Assembly: GCA_016719755.1 (NCBI GenBank)
Contig: JADJYM010000001.1
Coordinates: forward strand, 1 to 64,000
DNA length: 64,000 bases
DNA from: Novosphingobium sp.
GTDB lineage: Bacteria > Pseudomonadota > Alphaproteobacteria > Sphingomonadales > Sphingomonadaceae
Direction of reading: 5' to 3'
Shown in pieces: positions 9,589-17,734 of the stretch (position 1 is its first letter; each line of letters opens with the position of its first letter). The translations under genes and the position numbers were made by a program. The notes under the pieces were generated by a model. That model ran no database searches. It saw only the letters and a program-made list of their open reading frames with translations, and had not been told where the DNA came from.

Positions 9589-11237
9589 TCATTGTCCGGC
9601 AGATCCGCAGCCGGGATCCAATGAACTTCGGCCCGTTCGATCCGCCCCTTGGCCTGGGGTGAGTGTGCCACGCCTTCGCGCTCCTGCCGCTTGCGCTCTT
9701 GTCGGCTACTCGCTGTGCGCTGCCGTGCCATGGCGACTTCGCGCCGCGCGGCCTGAATGTACCGGGCGGTCGCTGCCTTTGCGCCATCCGCCTGAAACGC
9801 CGCCCCTGCCCGCCGCTGGCGTTGCCGTTCGGCTTCCCATTCGGGCTCGCTGATATCTGGGTAGTCGCCGACCACGGGCAAGACTACGAACTGGCCATCG
9901 ATCTCCGCATAGATCCGCTGCAGCGTGCGCTCATCATGATGCACGGTGATTTGTTGGCCAATTCGGGCCGCCAGAACCGGATTCCAGTAGCGGCGGTGCA
10001 GGATTTGAACGCCGTAAGCCTGAACGGTTCGCTGCCGCGCCGGCAGGAACTGGCGGGTGAGATGCTCAACATCAAGGCAAGCCGGTAGCAGCGGAGAATG
10101 GCCGGAAACCGCCGTTTTCCACGCCTGTGCAGGACATTGTCCGCCCAGCCCCTTGTGCGGACCGTTGTGATAGATGGCGATCTGGAACAGCAGCCAGCGC
10201 TCGAATTCGGGCAAGGTCATCGCTGCCGCCTGTCCGGCGTCATAACCATCGCGCTGGGTGACATTGCCGCCCGTCGCACCAGGTAGCAGCCGCATCTTCC
10301 CAACCATTGTGCCGATCAGGCGCTCGATGTGGCCTCCGAAGTGGGCCGGTCCGCGTGGACGGATGTCGGGATCGATGCCGTTGGCCAGGCAAGCTCGCCT
10401 GAAGCTCTCCGCCCGGTGCGGTGCTGCGTGATCGGCATGGAGCCGCCGGAATTGCCCATACATCGGGTAGGAGACATCGACGCCCAATTGCTCAAGCAGC
10501 GGTTCCTTGGGCAGCAAGGCGTTGGCCACCGCCCGGCCACAGCGGAAAATCGAAGGATCGCCGAAACTGACATAAAAGCCCAGAATACTGCGGGTCCAGA
10601 CCTCAACCAGCAACGTTATCCAGGGGCGGGCGAGCTCCTCGCGATGTACGCTGTCGACGAGAATCACATCTGCCCGCGTATGATCCATCTGCACGAGATC
10701 GAGCAGGCCCTCGCTGTGATAGGCGCCCGGATGAGGCTCATGGGCGCTGCGCTGCTTCGAGCCCATGCTCGAGCGAGCCCGCTGAGGCTCGGATATCTCG
10801 CCGATCAACCTGATCAGAGTGCGCTCGCTCGGTACCTCGCCCGGCGCGAAGCAGAACTCCCCATCCTGCGCGATCAAAAGACCATGAATTTCCCGGGCTG
10901 CCAGGGCCGCAGTGGGCGGTGGCTTTGTCAGGAATACTTCCTGGGTAAGCCGGTCGATCGCCTCCCTCACCGGCTCGGCGATGCGATGACTGCCAATCCG
11001 GGGACCGCGAGGGGTTGGAGCCAAGCTCGACGCCACAGGATTTGCGCGAAATCTGCCTACTAGTCGTCGTATCTGACGGTCGCTCAGCCCTGACTGGGCA
11101 GCGACAGCGTCAATGACTTGTGCTGTCAGTGGCCCGTCGAGTGGGACGAGGCGTCTGAAGATGGGGTAGAGTTCCGCACCTGTCGCCAGAGCTTCCGTGG
11201 ACGCGACTTTCGTGCGGCTCGGTTTGCGTTCGATCAC
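9567..11237 (-). CDS. tniA: TniA DDE transposase (Mu/Tn5053 type)
   Basis: 556-aa integrase-fold transposase. An N-terminal HTH (SGLSDRQIRRLVGRFR, about residues 49-64) is followed by the DDE core: Asp185 in LVQMDHT, Asp269 in RLHADH, and Glu305 in GGHIERLIGT. The C-terminal region has the Mu-type beta-barrel. It is the first gene of tniA-tniB-tniQ. No mercury, antibiotic or integron cargo and no serine resolvase (tniR) is seen nearby. The closest recombinase is the tyrosine integrase at 5428. All three catalytic residues are present, so the enzyme may be active if functional ends exist. Confidence 0.9.
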   Translation of the reverse strand: MIERKPSRTKVASTEALATGAELYPIFRRLVPLDGPLTAQVIDAVAAQSGLSDRQIRRLVGRFRANPVASSLAPTPRGPRIGSHRIAEPVREAIDRLTQEVFLTKPPPTAALAAREIHGLLIAQDGEFCFAPGEVPSERTLIRLIGEISEPQRARSSMGSKQRSAHEPHPGAYHSEGLLDLVQMDHTRADVILVDSVHREELARPWITLLVEVWTRSILGFYVSFGDPSIFRCGRAVANALLPKEPLLEQLGVDVSYPMYGQFRRLHADHAAPHRAESFRRACLANGIDPDIRPRGPAHFGGHIERLIGTMVGKMRLLPGATGGNVTQRDGYDAGQAAAMTLPEFERWLLFQIAIYHNGPHKGLGGQCPAQAWKTAVSGHSPLLPACLDVEHLTRQFLPARQRTVQAYGVQILHRRYWNPVLAARIGQQITVHHDERTLQRIYAEIDGQFVVLPVVGDYPDISEPEWEAERQRQRRAGAAFQADGAKAATARYIQAARREVAMARQRTASSRQERKRQEREGVAHSPQAKGRIERAEVHWIPAADLPDNDWLKWRK

Positions 11238-11277
11238 CCGACCTCCCGTGGCCGGATATCGACCGATTCAATGACAT

Positions 11278-11324
11278 CAATTCTGGCAGAGGCATCGACA
11301 CGGAATCCTAACCTGCCAGAATTG
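11278..11324. repeat. 12-bp inverted repeat upstream of tniA
   Basis: CAATTCTGGCAG at 11278-11289 and its exact complement CTGCCAGAATTG at 11313-11324, 23 bp apart, lie 40-90 bp upstream of tniA. This could be a TniA binding site near the transposon end or an operator. A loosely similar CAATTTCTGGCC occurs at about 6619-6630 on the other side of the module in the inward orientation, but the match is too short to define transposon ends. Confidence 0.4.
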
Positions 11325-11381
11325 TTGGCATGGAAATCAGGATAATACATTGATATTCAGTGCATAAATGCGGTTTCCATA

Positions 11382-12059
11382 AACTTTGGCAGCCGACACC
11401 TCGCGCTCGCCGCCAAAGGTACGACCGAGAGCTTCACCAGCGCGTGCGATCCGGCAGATCGGGCGCTGGCGCGGCTTGATGCGCTGCTGCCGGCACGCGA
11501 TCCGCTGGCGACGCTGGAAGAATGGCTCGAGCAACTGCGCGACGATGAGATCGACTTCCTCGAACTGGGCAGCGAGGAGGTGGTGATCGAGGGCAAGGTG
11601 TTCCAGCGGTTTGCGGCGCGGGGCAGCGCCTGGGCGGCCTCGCTCGCCGCGGCGATGCGCCCGCATGTGTTCGGGCTTGGCGCCGCACCGTTGGCCTTGG
11701 CCGGTCTCGCCCCGCGCAGCCTATTCAAGGCGGACCTGGAAAGGCCCCTTTCCGCCTTGCTGACCTCCGCGATCGATGCGGCCGCGACCGATGTGGCAAC
11801 CGACCTGGCCGCAGTGCGTACAGCGCTTGCGCTGGGCGACGAACGATTGGCGGGGCTCTACGCCTCATCGCAGGCGCCGGCGGTGTGGCAGCTGATCCTC
11901 GGTTTGGGACCCCTCACCCGCGCCGAACTGGCCCGCGCGCTTGATGTGACCCGCCGAACGGCCTCGCAGGCCGCCGCAGCGCTCGACAGGGCCGATCTGG
12001 CCACCCTGCGCCCCGGTGACCATGCCCTGGCCCCCATTGCGGCTCCCAGGGCCTCCTGA
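11382..12059 (+). pseudogene. HTH plasmid protein, 5'-truncated remnant
   Basis: The frame is open from just after a stop at 11343 to 12059, but there is no start codon before an internal ATG at 11580. The readable ~225 codons therefore look like the 3' part of a longer gene whose beginning was removed, probably by the tni module on its left. The C-terminus carries an HTH (GPLTRAELARALDVTRRTAS) similar to that of the protein at 6733-7776. In intact homologues such proteins belong to plasmid or island gene sets; the function is unknown. Confidence 0.55.
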
Positions 12060-12065
12060 GGCGCG

Positions 12066-12377
12066 TTACGGCGCCAACGACACCTCGCGGTAGGGCACGC
12101 CAATCCTTTTGGGGGCTGACGCCCGGCGCTTGAGCAACTGGCGGGCAAAGCGTGCGGCTTCGTTTTCGTCGGCAAACGAGACCGCCCTCCCCTGCCCTTT
12201 AGTGCCGATCCGCCCCCAGGCGAACTCGACGATCGAGGCCCCGAACAGGTCGCGGCTCACCGCGACGGTATAGCGCCGGGCGACATTGCGCTCTGCGCAG
12301 ACGGCTTCGAGCCAAATGAAGCTGCCGTGGGTCGGGGTGTCCATGCGCGCATAAATGCCGCACGAGGATTCATGCAA
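12066..12377 (-). CDS. WGR-domain protein
   Basis: 103-aa protein that is almost entirely a WGR domain. The signature appears as FAWGRIGTKGQGR, preceded by the conserved strand RRYTVAVSRDLFG and followed by AARFARQLLKRR. WGR domains bind nucleic acid ends in PARPs and in some bacterial proteins, and stand-alone copies are common on alphaproteobacterial plasmids. ATG 12377 is the likely start; a second ATG lies 11 codons in (12344). A 26-bp palindrome sits about 15 bp upstream and could be its operator. Confidence 0.8.
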   Translation of the reverse strand: MHESSCGIYARMDTPTHGSFIWLEAVCAERNVARRYTVAVSRDLFGASIVEFAWGRIGTKGQGRAVSFADENEAARFARQLLKRRASAPKRIGVPYREVSLAP

Positions 12378-12391
12378 TCCAACGGGAATTT

Positions 12392-12417
12392 TGAATCAGT
12401 CGAGTCCGACTGATTCA
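12392..12417. repeat. 26-bp perfect palindrome between parB and the WGR gene
   Basis: TGAATCAGTCG (12392-12402), AGTC loop, CGACTGATTCA (12407-12417): eleven perfectly paired bases on each side. There is no T-tract in either direction, so it is unlikely to be a simple terminator. Its place just upstream of the WGR start favours an operator. A recombination or protein-binding site of the partition region is also possible. Confidence 0.5.
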
Positions 12418-12471
12418 CCCAGGCGATTTATCTCGGGCACCGCCCCCAAGCGGTCAGGATGGGCATTTGGA

Positions 12472-13455
12472 TCAGCTTTTCTGCAAGACGGACTCGATCG
12501 CCTTCAGAACCTCAGCCGTTGATGCACCGCTTCGAGCAGGAACCTTGAACGTGTGCCCTCCCCTCGCCGAATGCGCATAGCGCAAGATCACCTTGCCATT
12601 CGCCCCCCTCACTTCGGCATCGGAGTTCGATGACTTCACTGGAGCGACCGTTGCGCGGATGAGGCGCTTCGCAATCTCTGGAGCGGGAAGCGCAGTTCCA
12701 AGATCATCGCGCTCAGCCACGATCGCACGGCTTTCGGCGATCATGAGATCCAGTGCGCGCCTGTCAGAAGTCAGTGGCTTGATGTCTCGCGCCACCCGCA
12801 CGGTAATGCCATGGGTGTCCGGGAAAGCAGCAACGATCTCTGATGGTAGCCGCGCCACGTCCAGCAGGCGGCTGAGCCACGACTTCGATATCTTCAGATG
12901 CTCGGCCATCTCACTTTGGTTTGAGTTGTAAAACTCGTCGAGCGCGCGGGAATATTCCTTCGCGCGCTCCCAGTCGGAGATATCCTTCCGAGACCTATTC
13001 TCAATGTCGGAAACCCGAAATGCCTCTTCGTCGGAGACGTTCTGGATCGTTACGAGATATTCGAATTCGGGATGGTGGTGGGTACGCAGCCACTGAACCG
13101 TCCACCAACGACGAACGCCCGCAATGATCTCGAAGTCGTGATCAGGGTCGTCCTTGAGGCGACGGACGATTGCCGGGATTCGCTGCTTCTTAGCGGAGAG
13201 AAATGCGTCGATTAGATCACGGCAGCTATCTTCGGAAAGATGGTCGAGATCGCGGTTATGAAGCCGCCAAGGCCGGCAGCGCGCCGGGTCGACCCACTCC
13301 GTCCGGTCGGTCACGACTTTGCCTGCCGCGATCCGTGCCAAGCTCTGACTGCGGCTAGCCATGATGCTTTCAGAGGGAGCCGGGGCGCCCACCTCGATAT
13401 CGTCATCAAGCCCTTCCGTCAGGCTGCTTCCGAAGCCCCGATTTCCCTTGGCCAT
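12472..13455 (-). CDS. parB: ParB partition protein (centromere-binding)
   Basis: 327-aa ParB. The ParB/Srx CTPase fold spans about residues 45-130, with GVRRWW in the place of the GERRxxA box and NRSRKDISDWERA as box III. An HTH follows (SEMAEHLKISKSWLSRLL). I chose ATG 13455 because the frame upstream of it reads through the palindromic sites themselves, giving an implausible N-terminus, and because AGAGAGG lies upstream of this ATG. Together with parA (upstream on the same strand) and the three 16-bp palindromes between them it forms a plasmid segregation locus next to the repA origin. Confidence 0.88.
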   Translation of the reverse strand: MAKGNRGFGSSLTEGLDDDIEVGAPAPSESIMASRSQSLARIAAGKVVTDRTEWVDPARCRPWRLHNRDLDHLSEDSCRDLIDAFLSAKKQRIPAIVRRLKDDPDHDFEIIAGVRRWWTVQWLRTHHHPEFEYLVTIQNVSDEEAFRVSDIENRSRKDISDWERAKEYSRALDEFYNSNQSEMAEHLKISKSWLSRLLDVARLPSEIVAAFPDTHGITVRVARDIKPLTSDRRALDLMIAESRAIVAERDDLGTALPAPEIAKRLIRATVAPVKSSNSDAEVRGANGKVILRYAHSARGGHTFKVPARSGASTAEVLKAIESVLQKS

Positions 13456-13496
13456 ATCGTATCCCGAACCTCTCTTCTTTATTCGCCGGAGGCATA

Positions 13497-13681
13497 GTTG
13501 CCACGTGGCAACTGCCCTCCATGAGCCGCTGTGAGGCCGCCAGATTTGGTAAGTTGCCACGTGGCAACATTCCCAAGAAACTGCCTCAATCCCACGCCTC
13601 AAGCCTCATACCAACCAATCAAATTTCACTGACATGACGTTGATAATATGCGGTTTTATGCCCGAGTTGCCACGTGGCAAC
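13497..13681. promoter_or_regulatory. Three copies of 16-bp palindrome GTTGCCACGTGGCAAC, probable parS centromere
   Basis: Exact copies lie at 13497-13512, 13553-13568 and 13666-13681, in the gap between parA and parB. Starts are 56 and 113 bp apart, roughly one and two times the same interval. The perfect palindrome has a CACGTG centre, as does chromosomal parS. Position, symmetry and copy number fit ParB-binding sites that may also autoregulate parB. The DNA around them is AT-richer than the flanking genes. Confidence 0.8.
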
Positions 13682-13686
13682 TTTGA

Positions 13687-14892
13687 CTAAACCGCCTCCC
13701 CTGCCCTGCTCGCCCAAGTGCGCAGGACGTCAGTCTCAATCTCTCTGCAGACGTCGCTCAGATGCTTCATGCAACGGTTGTGAACTTCATGCGAGGTCAC
13801 TGGCCTGTCGAGCTCAAAAACGGTCTTCATGCGTGAGCTGGCGTTGTCGATTTCCGCGCTGGTTTTCAGAACAGATGTCGCCATTGAACCGCCAAAGACC
13901 TGCCGCATCATCGACAGGATTTCCCGGTGCATAGACTTGCTTTCATCCACTCTGCTCCCAACCAGGCGGATGAAGTTGTAAGCTGGCTTCACCCTGCCCG
14001 CGATTTGCTCAAGCTGCTTCATCGTGGTGCGAGCCATGTCGATAAAGGACACGGTAGACGCGAAGTCGATCACACTCGGCGGTACGGGAATGACCATCGC
14101 ATTGGCTGCTTGAAGTACCGCCATGGAGACCATGCCGAGAGCCGGCGGCGGATCCATGACAACGACGTCATAGTCGTCGACCACCGTATCGATAGCTTCG
14201 GCGATCAGATCGATGATGTCGAAGTTCTGATTCTGCGCCAGGTAGCCCGCGATCTCGTATTCGAGATTGTAGAGTTTGAGGTTGGCTGGGATCAGGTCGA
14301 GGCCAAAGAAGTGAGTCTTGCGGATGATGGACCGCACCCCGAGGAGTTCGGGATTATGAAAATGCCCGTAGAGAGTGTCGTCTTCGGTCAGATCCACGTC
14401 GGGCCGATATCCGAACATCATCGTCGAGCTGGCTTGGCTGTCGCAGTCGATGAACAGAACGCGGTAACCGTGAATGGCGAAATGCTGAGCGAGATGCAGC
14501 GCGACTGTCGATTTCCCAACACCACCTTTGAAATTGGACACGGAGATAACCGCGGGCGTGTCGGTTGGTTCTCGCCAGGGGCGAGTTCCGAAAACGGCGC
14601 GCATTTGATCGAGCTCTTCCAAGGTGTACTGGACCCGATGGCCGGACGCAGTTCGATCGCGTTGCGGCAGTCGCCCATCGCGCTCGGCCTCACGGATTGC
14701 AGAGGCAGTTCGGCCGACGAGCGCGGCCGCCTTCGAGATTGAGTAGCACGGCCCGACCTTTTGGCCGGTCTCCGGATCCAGGGCTCCATCGCGAATACGC
14801 TTAAGGATGGTGAGGGCTTTTCGATGCAAGGTCCCCAAGCCGTCTTCCAGGAGTTCATCGGTTTGTGCGTCGAGCGCTGCTTCGCTGGCCAT
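13687..14892 (-). CDS. parA: ParA partition ATPase
   Basis: 401-aa ParA of the longer plasmid type (P1/P7 or RepABC-like). A MerR/HTH-like N-terminal domain (ISKAAALVGRTASAIREAE, followed by GRLP) precedes the deviant Walker A FKGGVGKSTVALHLA and a Walker B-like VVVMDPPPALG. ATG 14892 is chosen; a TTG 57 bp upstream (14949) keeps the same frame and cannot be excluded, as neither has a strong ribosome site. The N-terminal HTH suggests operator binding and autoregulation. It is transcribed divergently from repA across the iteron region. Confidence 0.9.
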   Translation of the reverse strand: MASEAALDAQTDELLEDGLGTLHRKALTILKRIRDGALDPETGQKVGPCYSISKAAALVGRTASAIREAERDGRLPQRDRTASGHRVQYTLEELDQMRAVFGTRPWREPTDTPAVISVSNFKGGVGKSTVALHLAQHFAIHGYRVLFIDCDSQASSTMMFGYRPDVDLTEDDTLYGHFHNPELLGVRSIIRKTHFFGLDLIPANLKLYNLEYEIAGYLAQNQNFDIIDLIAEAIDTVVDDYDVVVMDPPPALGMVSMAVLQAANAMVIPVPPSVIDFASTVSFIDMARTTMKQLEQIAGRVKPAYNFIRLVGSRVDESKSMHREILSMMRQVFGGSMATSVLKTSAEIDNASSRMKTVFELDRPVTSHEVHNRCMKHLSDVCREIETDVLRTWASRAGEAV

Positions 14893-14974
14893 GGTCACCG
14901 CTTTGTGAGATTGAGCGGGCGAATTAGCACTCTTGGCAGTTTTGAGCAAACTTTGGCCACCAATCTTACAAAGT

Positions 14975-15326
14975 GACCGATGATCTCCGTGCTCTTTTCA
15001 GGCTAGCGCCGAATCAGAGGGGTAGGACGGATCGAAAAGTCACTGGTCGCCAGGGAGCAGGGAGTTCAATCTTGTGACGCGCATCGGCGGTCGCACAAGG
15101 ACGTGTGTGCCTAGTTTGGCCCCCTGTGGACAATCACCGATGATCTCGGTGCAAACCGATGAATTCAGTGCATTTAAGCGATGATCTCGGTTCTCTTGAG
15201 ACCGATGATCTCGGAGCCCATACCTACTAAAGGAATCTCCTAAGAAAATCCGATTCGCGAATCGTTTTTGAATTTTGGTCATTGGATTTTGTTGTGCGCC
15301 GACAAACCGCTCCGAGATCATCGGCG
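14975..15326. other. Plasmid replication origin with palindromic iterons
   Basis: The 500-bp gap between parA and repA contains repeated CCGATGATCTCGG-type units, a 13-bp near-palindrome. Good forward copies are near 14975-14992, 15135-15152, 15178-15193 and 15200-15217. A weaker one lies at 15154-15171 and one in reverse at 15309-15326. Further copies lie inside repA (16457-16474, reverse) and just after its stop (16748-16767). Such direct and inverted repeats beside a rep gene are the expected binding sites of an iteron initiator. The stretch 15220-15300 is the AT-richer part and could be the melting region. No coding gene is supported here. Confidence 0.75.
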
Positions 15327-15445
15327 TGTTTGGAGGTTTCAGGCCCGGAAATCCGTCAAAACTGCCAATGGCCTTGCTTTCGAAGATCAAACCTGTTGAT
15401 TAACGACCAACCCGGGGCTCCAATGAGTCGGGAAGGGACGGTTCA

Positions 15446-16750
15446 ATGAGCGGAGACACACTGCGTCCAATCGGACATCAATACGCTCTAGCAATGCTAG
15501 GCGGTGGTGAAGAGCGAGTCAGGTCACTAGCGCAGTCTGCCGGCACTCAGCTGACCATGGATGCGTTTCTCAGGGTTCAGGATGAAGAACCAGTACCGGC
15601 ATTTCTGCATTCAGCGCTTTGCGCAATGTCGCTGCCCACGAAGCAACCGAAGGATGATACGCAACCCATCCTTCGCGAAGACGGAAAGTATGCGCTGGCG
15701 ATCAACCCCAGGCCCATATTGCAAACCGTCGATGGCAAGCCGACACTTCGAAGCCTCGGAGTACCGTATGGGGCCTATCCGCGCGTCGCGCTGATCTATC
15801 TGCTGTCGCAAGCAGTCACGAAGCGTTCGCGCGACGTCTACTTGGGTCGCAATTTCACTGAGTGGATGCGCCGTCTTGGCTATCAGACAGTTTCCTATGG
15901 ACCTCGCGGTACCGCCAATTTGATGAGGGAGCAGGTGGACCGGCTGCTTGCCTGCGAATGGCAAATCCGCTGGGAGGGTAACGAGGGTGGGGACAACGCA
16001 TTCGCTGTTCGGGATGTGAAGATTTCCAACGAGTACGCCGGATCGCTTGAGAAAAACGGCGCATTTGCGCGTGAAATTCGGATGTCAGAGGCATTCTACA
16101 GCCACCTGCTTGATCATGCCGTACCGCTTAACGAGGTCGCTATTCGAGAGCTCAAGGGCACCCCAACTGCGCTCGACCTCTATACCTACCTTGCGTATCG
16201 ACTGCCACGGATCGGCAGTGACCGGGGGCAAGTAATCTCCTGGGATCAACTGGCCAAGCACTTGGGCAATGACGCCGACAGCAAGCGTTTCCGGCAAACC
16301 GTGCGAGAGACCATGCAGTTGGTTTCGGCGGTGTATCCCAACGCAGATGTCGATTTCAGCGGTCGCAAGGTGGTGTTGCGACCTTCGCCAGCCCCATTGG
16401 AGCGAAAGCTCGTCGGTCCGCACCTGCGTGTCATTGGTGCACCAGCGTTGGAAACCGCACCGAGATCATCGGTCCCGAAGATGGCTCGCACGCCCCTTCG
16501 CGAAACGAAGACCACCGAACCTCTGCAGCATTTTCCGGGCGGTAGCCTGACATACGGCGACCGAGAGACGAAGTTTCGGGCGATCGGTCTCGATAAAGGT
16601 AAGCCGTGGTGTGTTGATACCATGGCAAACGCTTTTCGTGCGGGCTTCCCTGGCATCAAGCAAGCGCGCACTGATGCCGAGTGGCTCAGGGTCTGGGAGG
16701 CCTTCGTTATCAAATATGCTGACCGGCGCGCTCAGGCAGGCGCAAACTGA
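15446..16750 (+). CDS. repA: Plasmid replication initiator RepA
   Basis: 434-aa initiator resembling the RPA/RepA family of alphaproteobacterial plasmids (PF04796-like). It has an N-terminal segment with RPILQTVDGKPTLRSLGVPYG, a central winged-helix part with GRNFTEWMRRLG, and ELKGTPTALDLYTYLAYRLP. ATG 15446 is preceded by GGAAGGGACGG. It would bind the iterons upstream and open the origin. A reverse-oriented iteron inside its 3' part (16457-16474) and another right after the stop suggest autoregulation or handcuffing sites. A Toprim gene and a large helicase follow on the same strand. Confidence 0.88.
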   Translation: MSGDTLRPIGHQYALAMLGGGEERVRSLAQSAGTQLTMDAFLRVQDEEPVPAFLHSALCAMSLPTKQPKDDTQPILREDGKYALAINPRPILQTVDGKPTLRSLGVPYGAYPRVALIYLLSQAVTKRSRDVYLGRNFTEWMRRLGYQTVSYGPRGTANLMREQVDRLLACEWQIRWEGNEGGDNAFAVRDVKISNEYAGSLEKNGAFAREIRMSEAFYSHLLDHAVPLNEVAIRELKGTPTALDLYTYLAYRLPRIGSDRGQVISWDQLAKHLGNDADSKRFRQTVRETMQLVSAVYPNADVDFSGRKVVLRPSPAPLERKLVGPHLRVIGAPALETAPRSSVPKMARTPLRETKTTEPLQHFPGGSLTYGDRETKFRAIGLDKGKPWCVDTMANAFRAGFPGIKQARTDAEWLRVWEAFVIKYADRRAQAGAN

Positions 16751-16823
16751 CCGATGATTTCCGAGCACATCGCCGACGGCTGATTCGCGTCGGGGGAGGG
16801 GAGTAGGGCTGAGCTGGGCGGTT

Positions 16824-17666
16824 ATGCCCCTCATCAGCAATCACCCTACATCGGATCTCCGAACCCTCGTCGCCCGCCTAGGTGGCAAGTGGACGGGCAA
16901 CACCGCGATGTGTCGTTGCCCGTCCCATGCAGACCGAACGCCGTCACTGGCGATCAGGCAAGGCGATCGCAGCATCCTCGTGACCTGCCATGCCGGTTGT
17001 GATGCTACCGATGTTCTCCGTGCACTGCGCAGGATTTCGAACCTGCCAAGCATTGGCCCCGCTGAGCTTGCTGGCCGACAAGGTCACCGGCCAACAGCCT
17101 TCCTCGCCATCTGGCACGCCGGTCGTCAGATCGAGGACACCCTGGCTGAGAGATACGTCCGCGAAGTGCGCAACATCTGGGCACCGCTTGAAGACCTGCG
17201 ATTTCATCCGCGCTGTCCGAAAGGGCAGGGGAGGCTCGTTCAGTTTGAGCCAGCCTTGCTGGTCGCGATGCGCAAGGCGGGCGAGATCGTCGCGATCCAG
17301 CGGATATTCCTCGATCCAACGACGGCCCACTACACCGAGAAGCTCGTCCTCGGGCGAGCGATCGGCGCTGCCTGGACCAACGGACCACCGGGCAAAACGA
17401 TTGGCCTCTGCGAGGGCTTCGAGACTGCCGCGGCATACACCTCACTGACCGGCATCCAGGCATGGGCCACCATGGGCGCCAAGCGCTTCCACCAGGTCGA
17501 GATCCCGGCCAGCGTTGAGCGCGTGTTCCTGCTTGCTGACAACGACCCTGAAGGCCGCCGCGCCGAAGCCCGTGCGCGGCAAGCATTGGCCCGACCGGGC
17601 CTCGCGATCGACACCGAGTGGCCACCGGGACGCATGAACGACTGGGCGCAGCTCCTGAAGCGCTGA
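16824..17666 (+). CDS. Toprim/zinc-finger primase-like protein
   Basis: 280-aa protein of the plasmid primase type. An N-terminal CHC2-like zinc finger (Cys in MCRCPSH and in VTCHAGC, spaced by a DRTPSLAI strand) is followed by a Toprim domain with the Glu motif LCEGFETAAA and the acidic LLADNDPEGR pair. These metal-binding acidic residues are the catalytic set of DnaG-type primases. Full plasmid primases are usually longer, and no helicase domain is fused. It lies 73 bp after repA and 68 bp before the large helicase gene, so a replication operon is plausible. Confidence 0.85.
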   Translation: MPLISNHPTSDLRTLVARLGGKWTGNTAMCRCPSHADRTPSLAIRQGDRSILVTCHAGCDATDVLRALRRISNLPSIGPAELAGRQGHRPTAFLAIWHAGRQIEDTLAERYVREVRNIWAPLEDLRFHPRCPKGQGRLVQFEPALLVAMRKAGEIVAIQRIFLDPTTAHYTEKLVLGRAIGAAWTNGPPGKTIGLCEGFETAAAYTSLTGIQAWATMGAKRFHQVEIPASVERVFLLADNDPEGRRAEARARQALARPGLAIDTEWPPGRMNDWAQLLKR

Positions 17667-17734
17667 GGGGAGGGGGGCTGCAGGGGATGTGCCGCCGGTC
17701 GGCAGCAGACCTCACATATCTCCCGGAGACCTCC

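Noticed and set aside
6619..11324. CAATTTCTGGCC near 6619 and CAATTCTGGCAG near 11278 as terminal repeats of the tni transposon
   Set aside because: Only about ten loosely matching bases, no flanking duplication, and a plus-strand HTH gene would lie inside; not enough to define ends.
13456..13602. 49-residue N-terminal extension of ParB
   Set aside because: The extension translates the parS-like palindromes and has no family similarity; ATG 13455 is a better start.
15040..15390. 116-codon minus-strand open frame in the origin region
   Set aside because: It runs through the iterons, has no ribosome site and no recognisable domains; the repeats explain the open frame.
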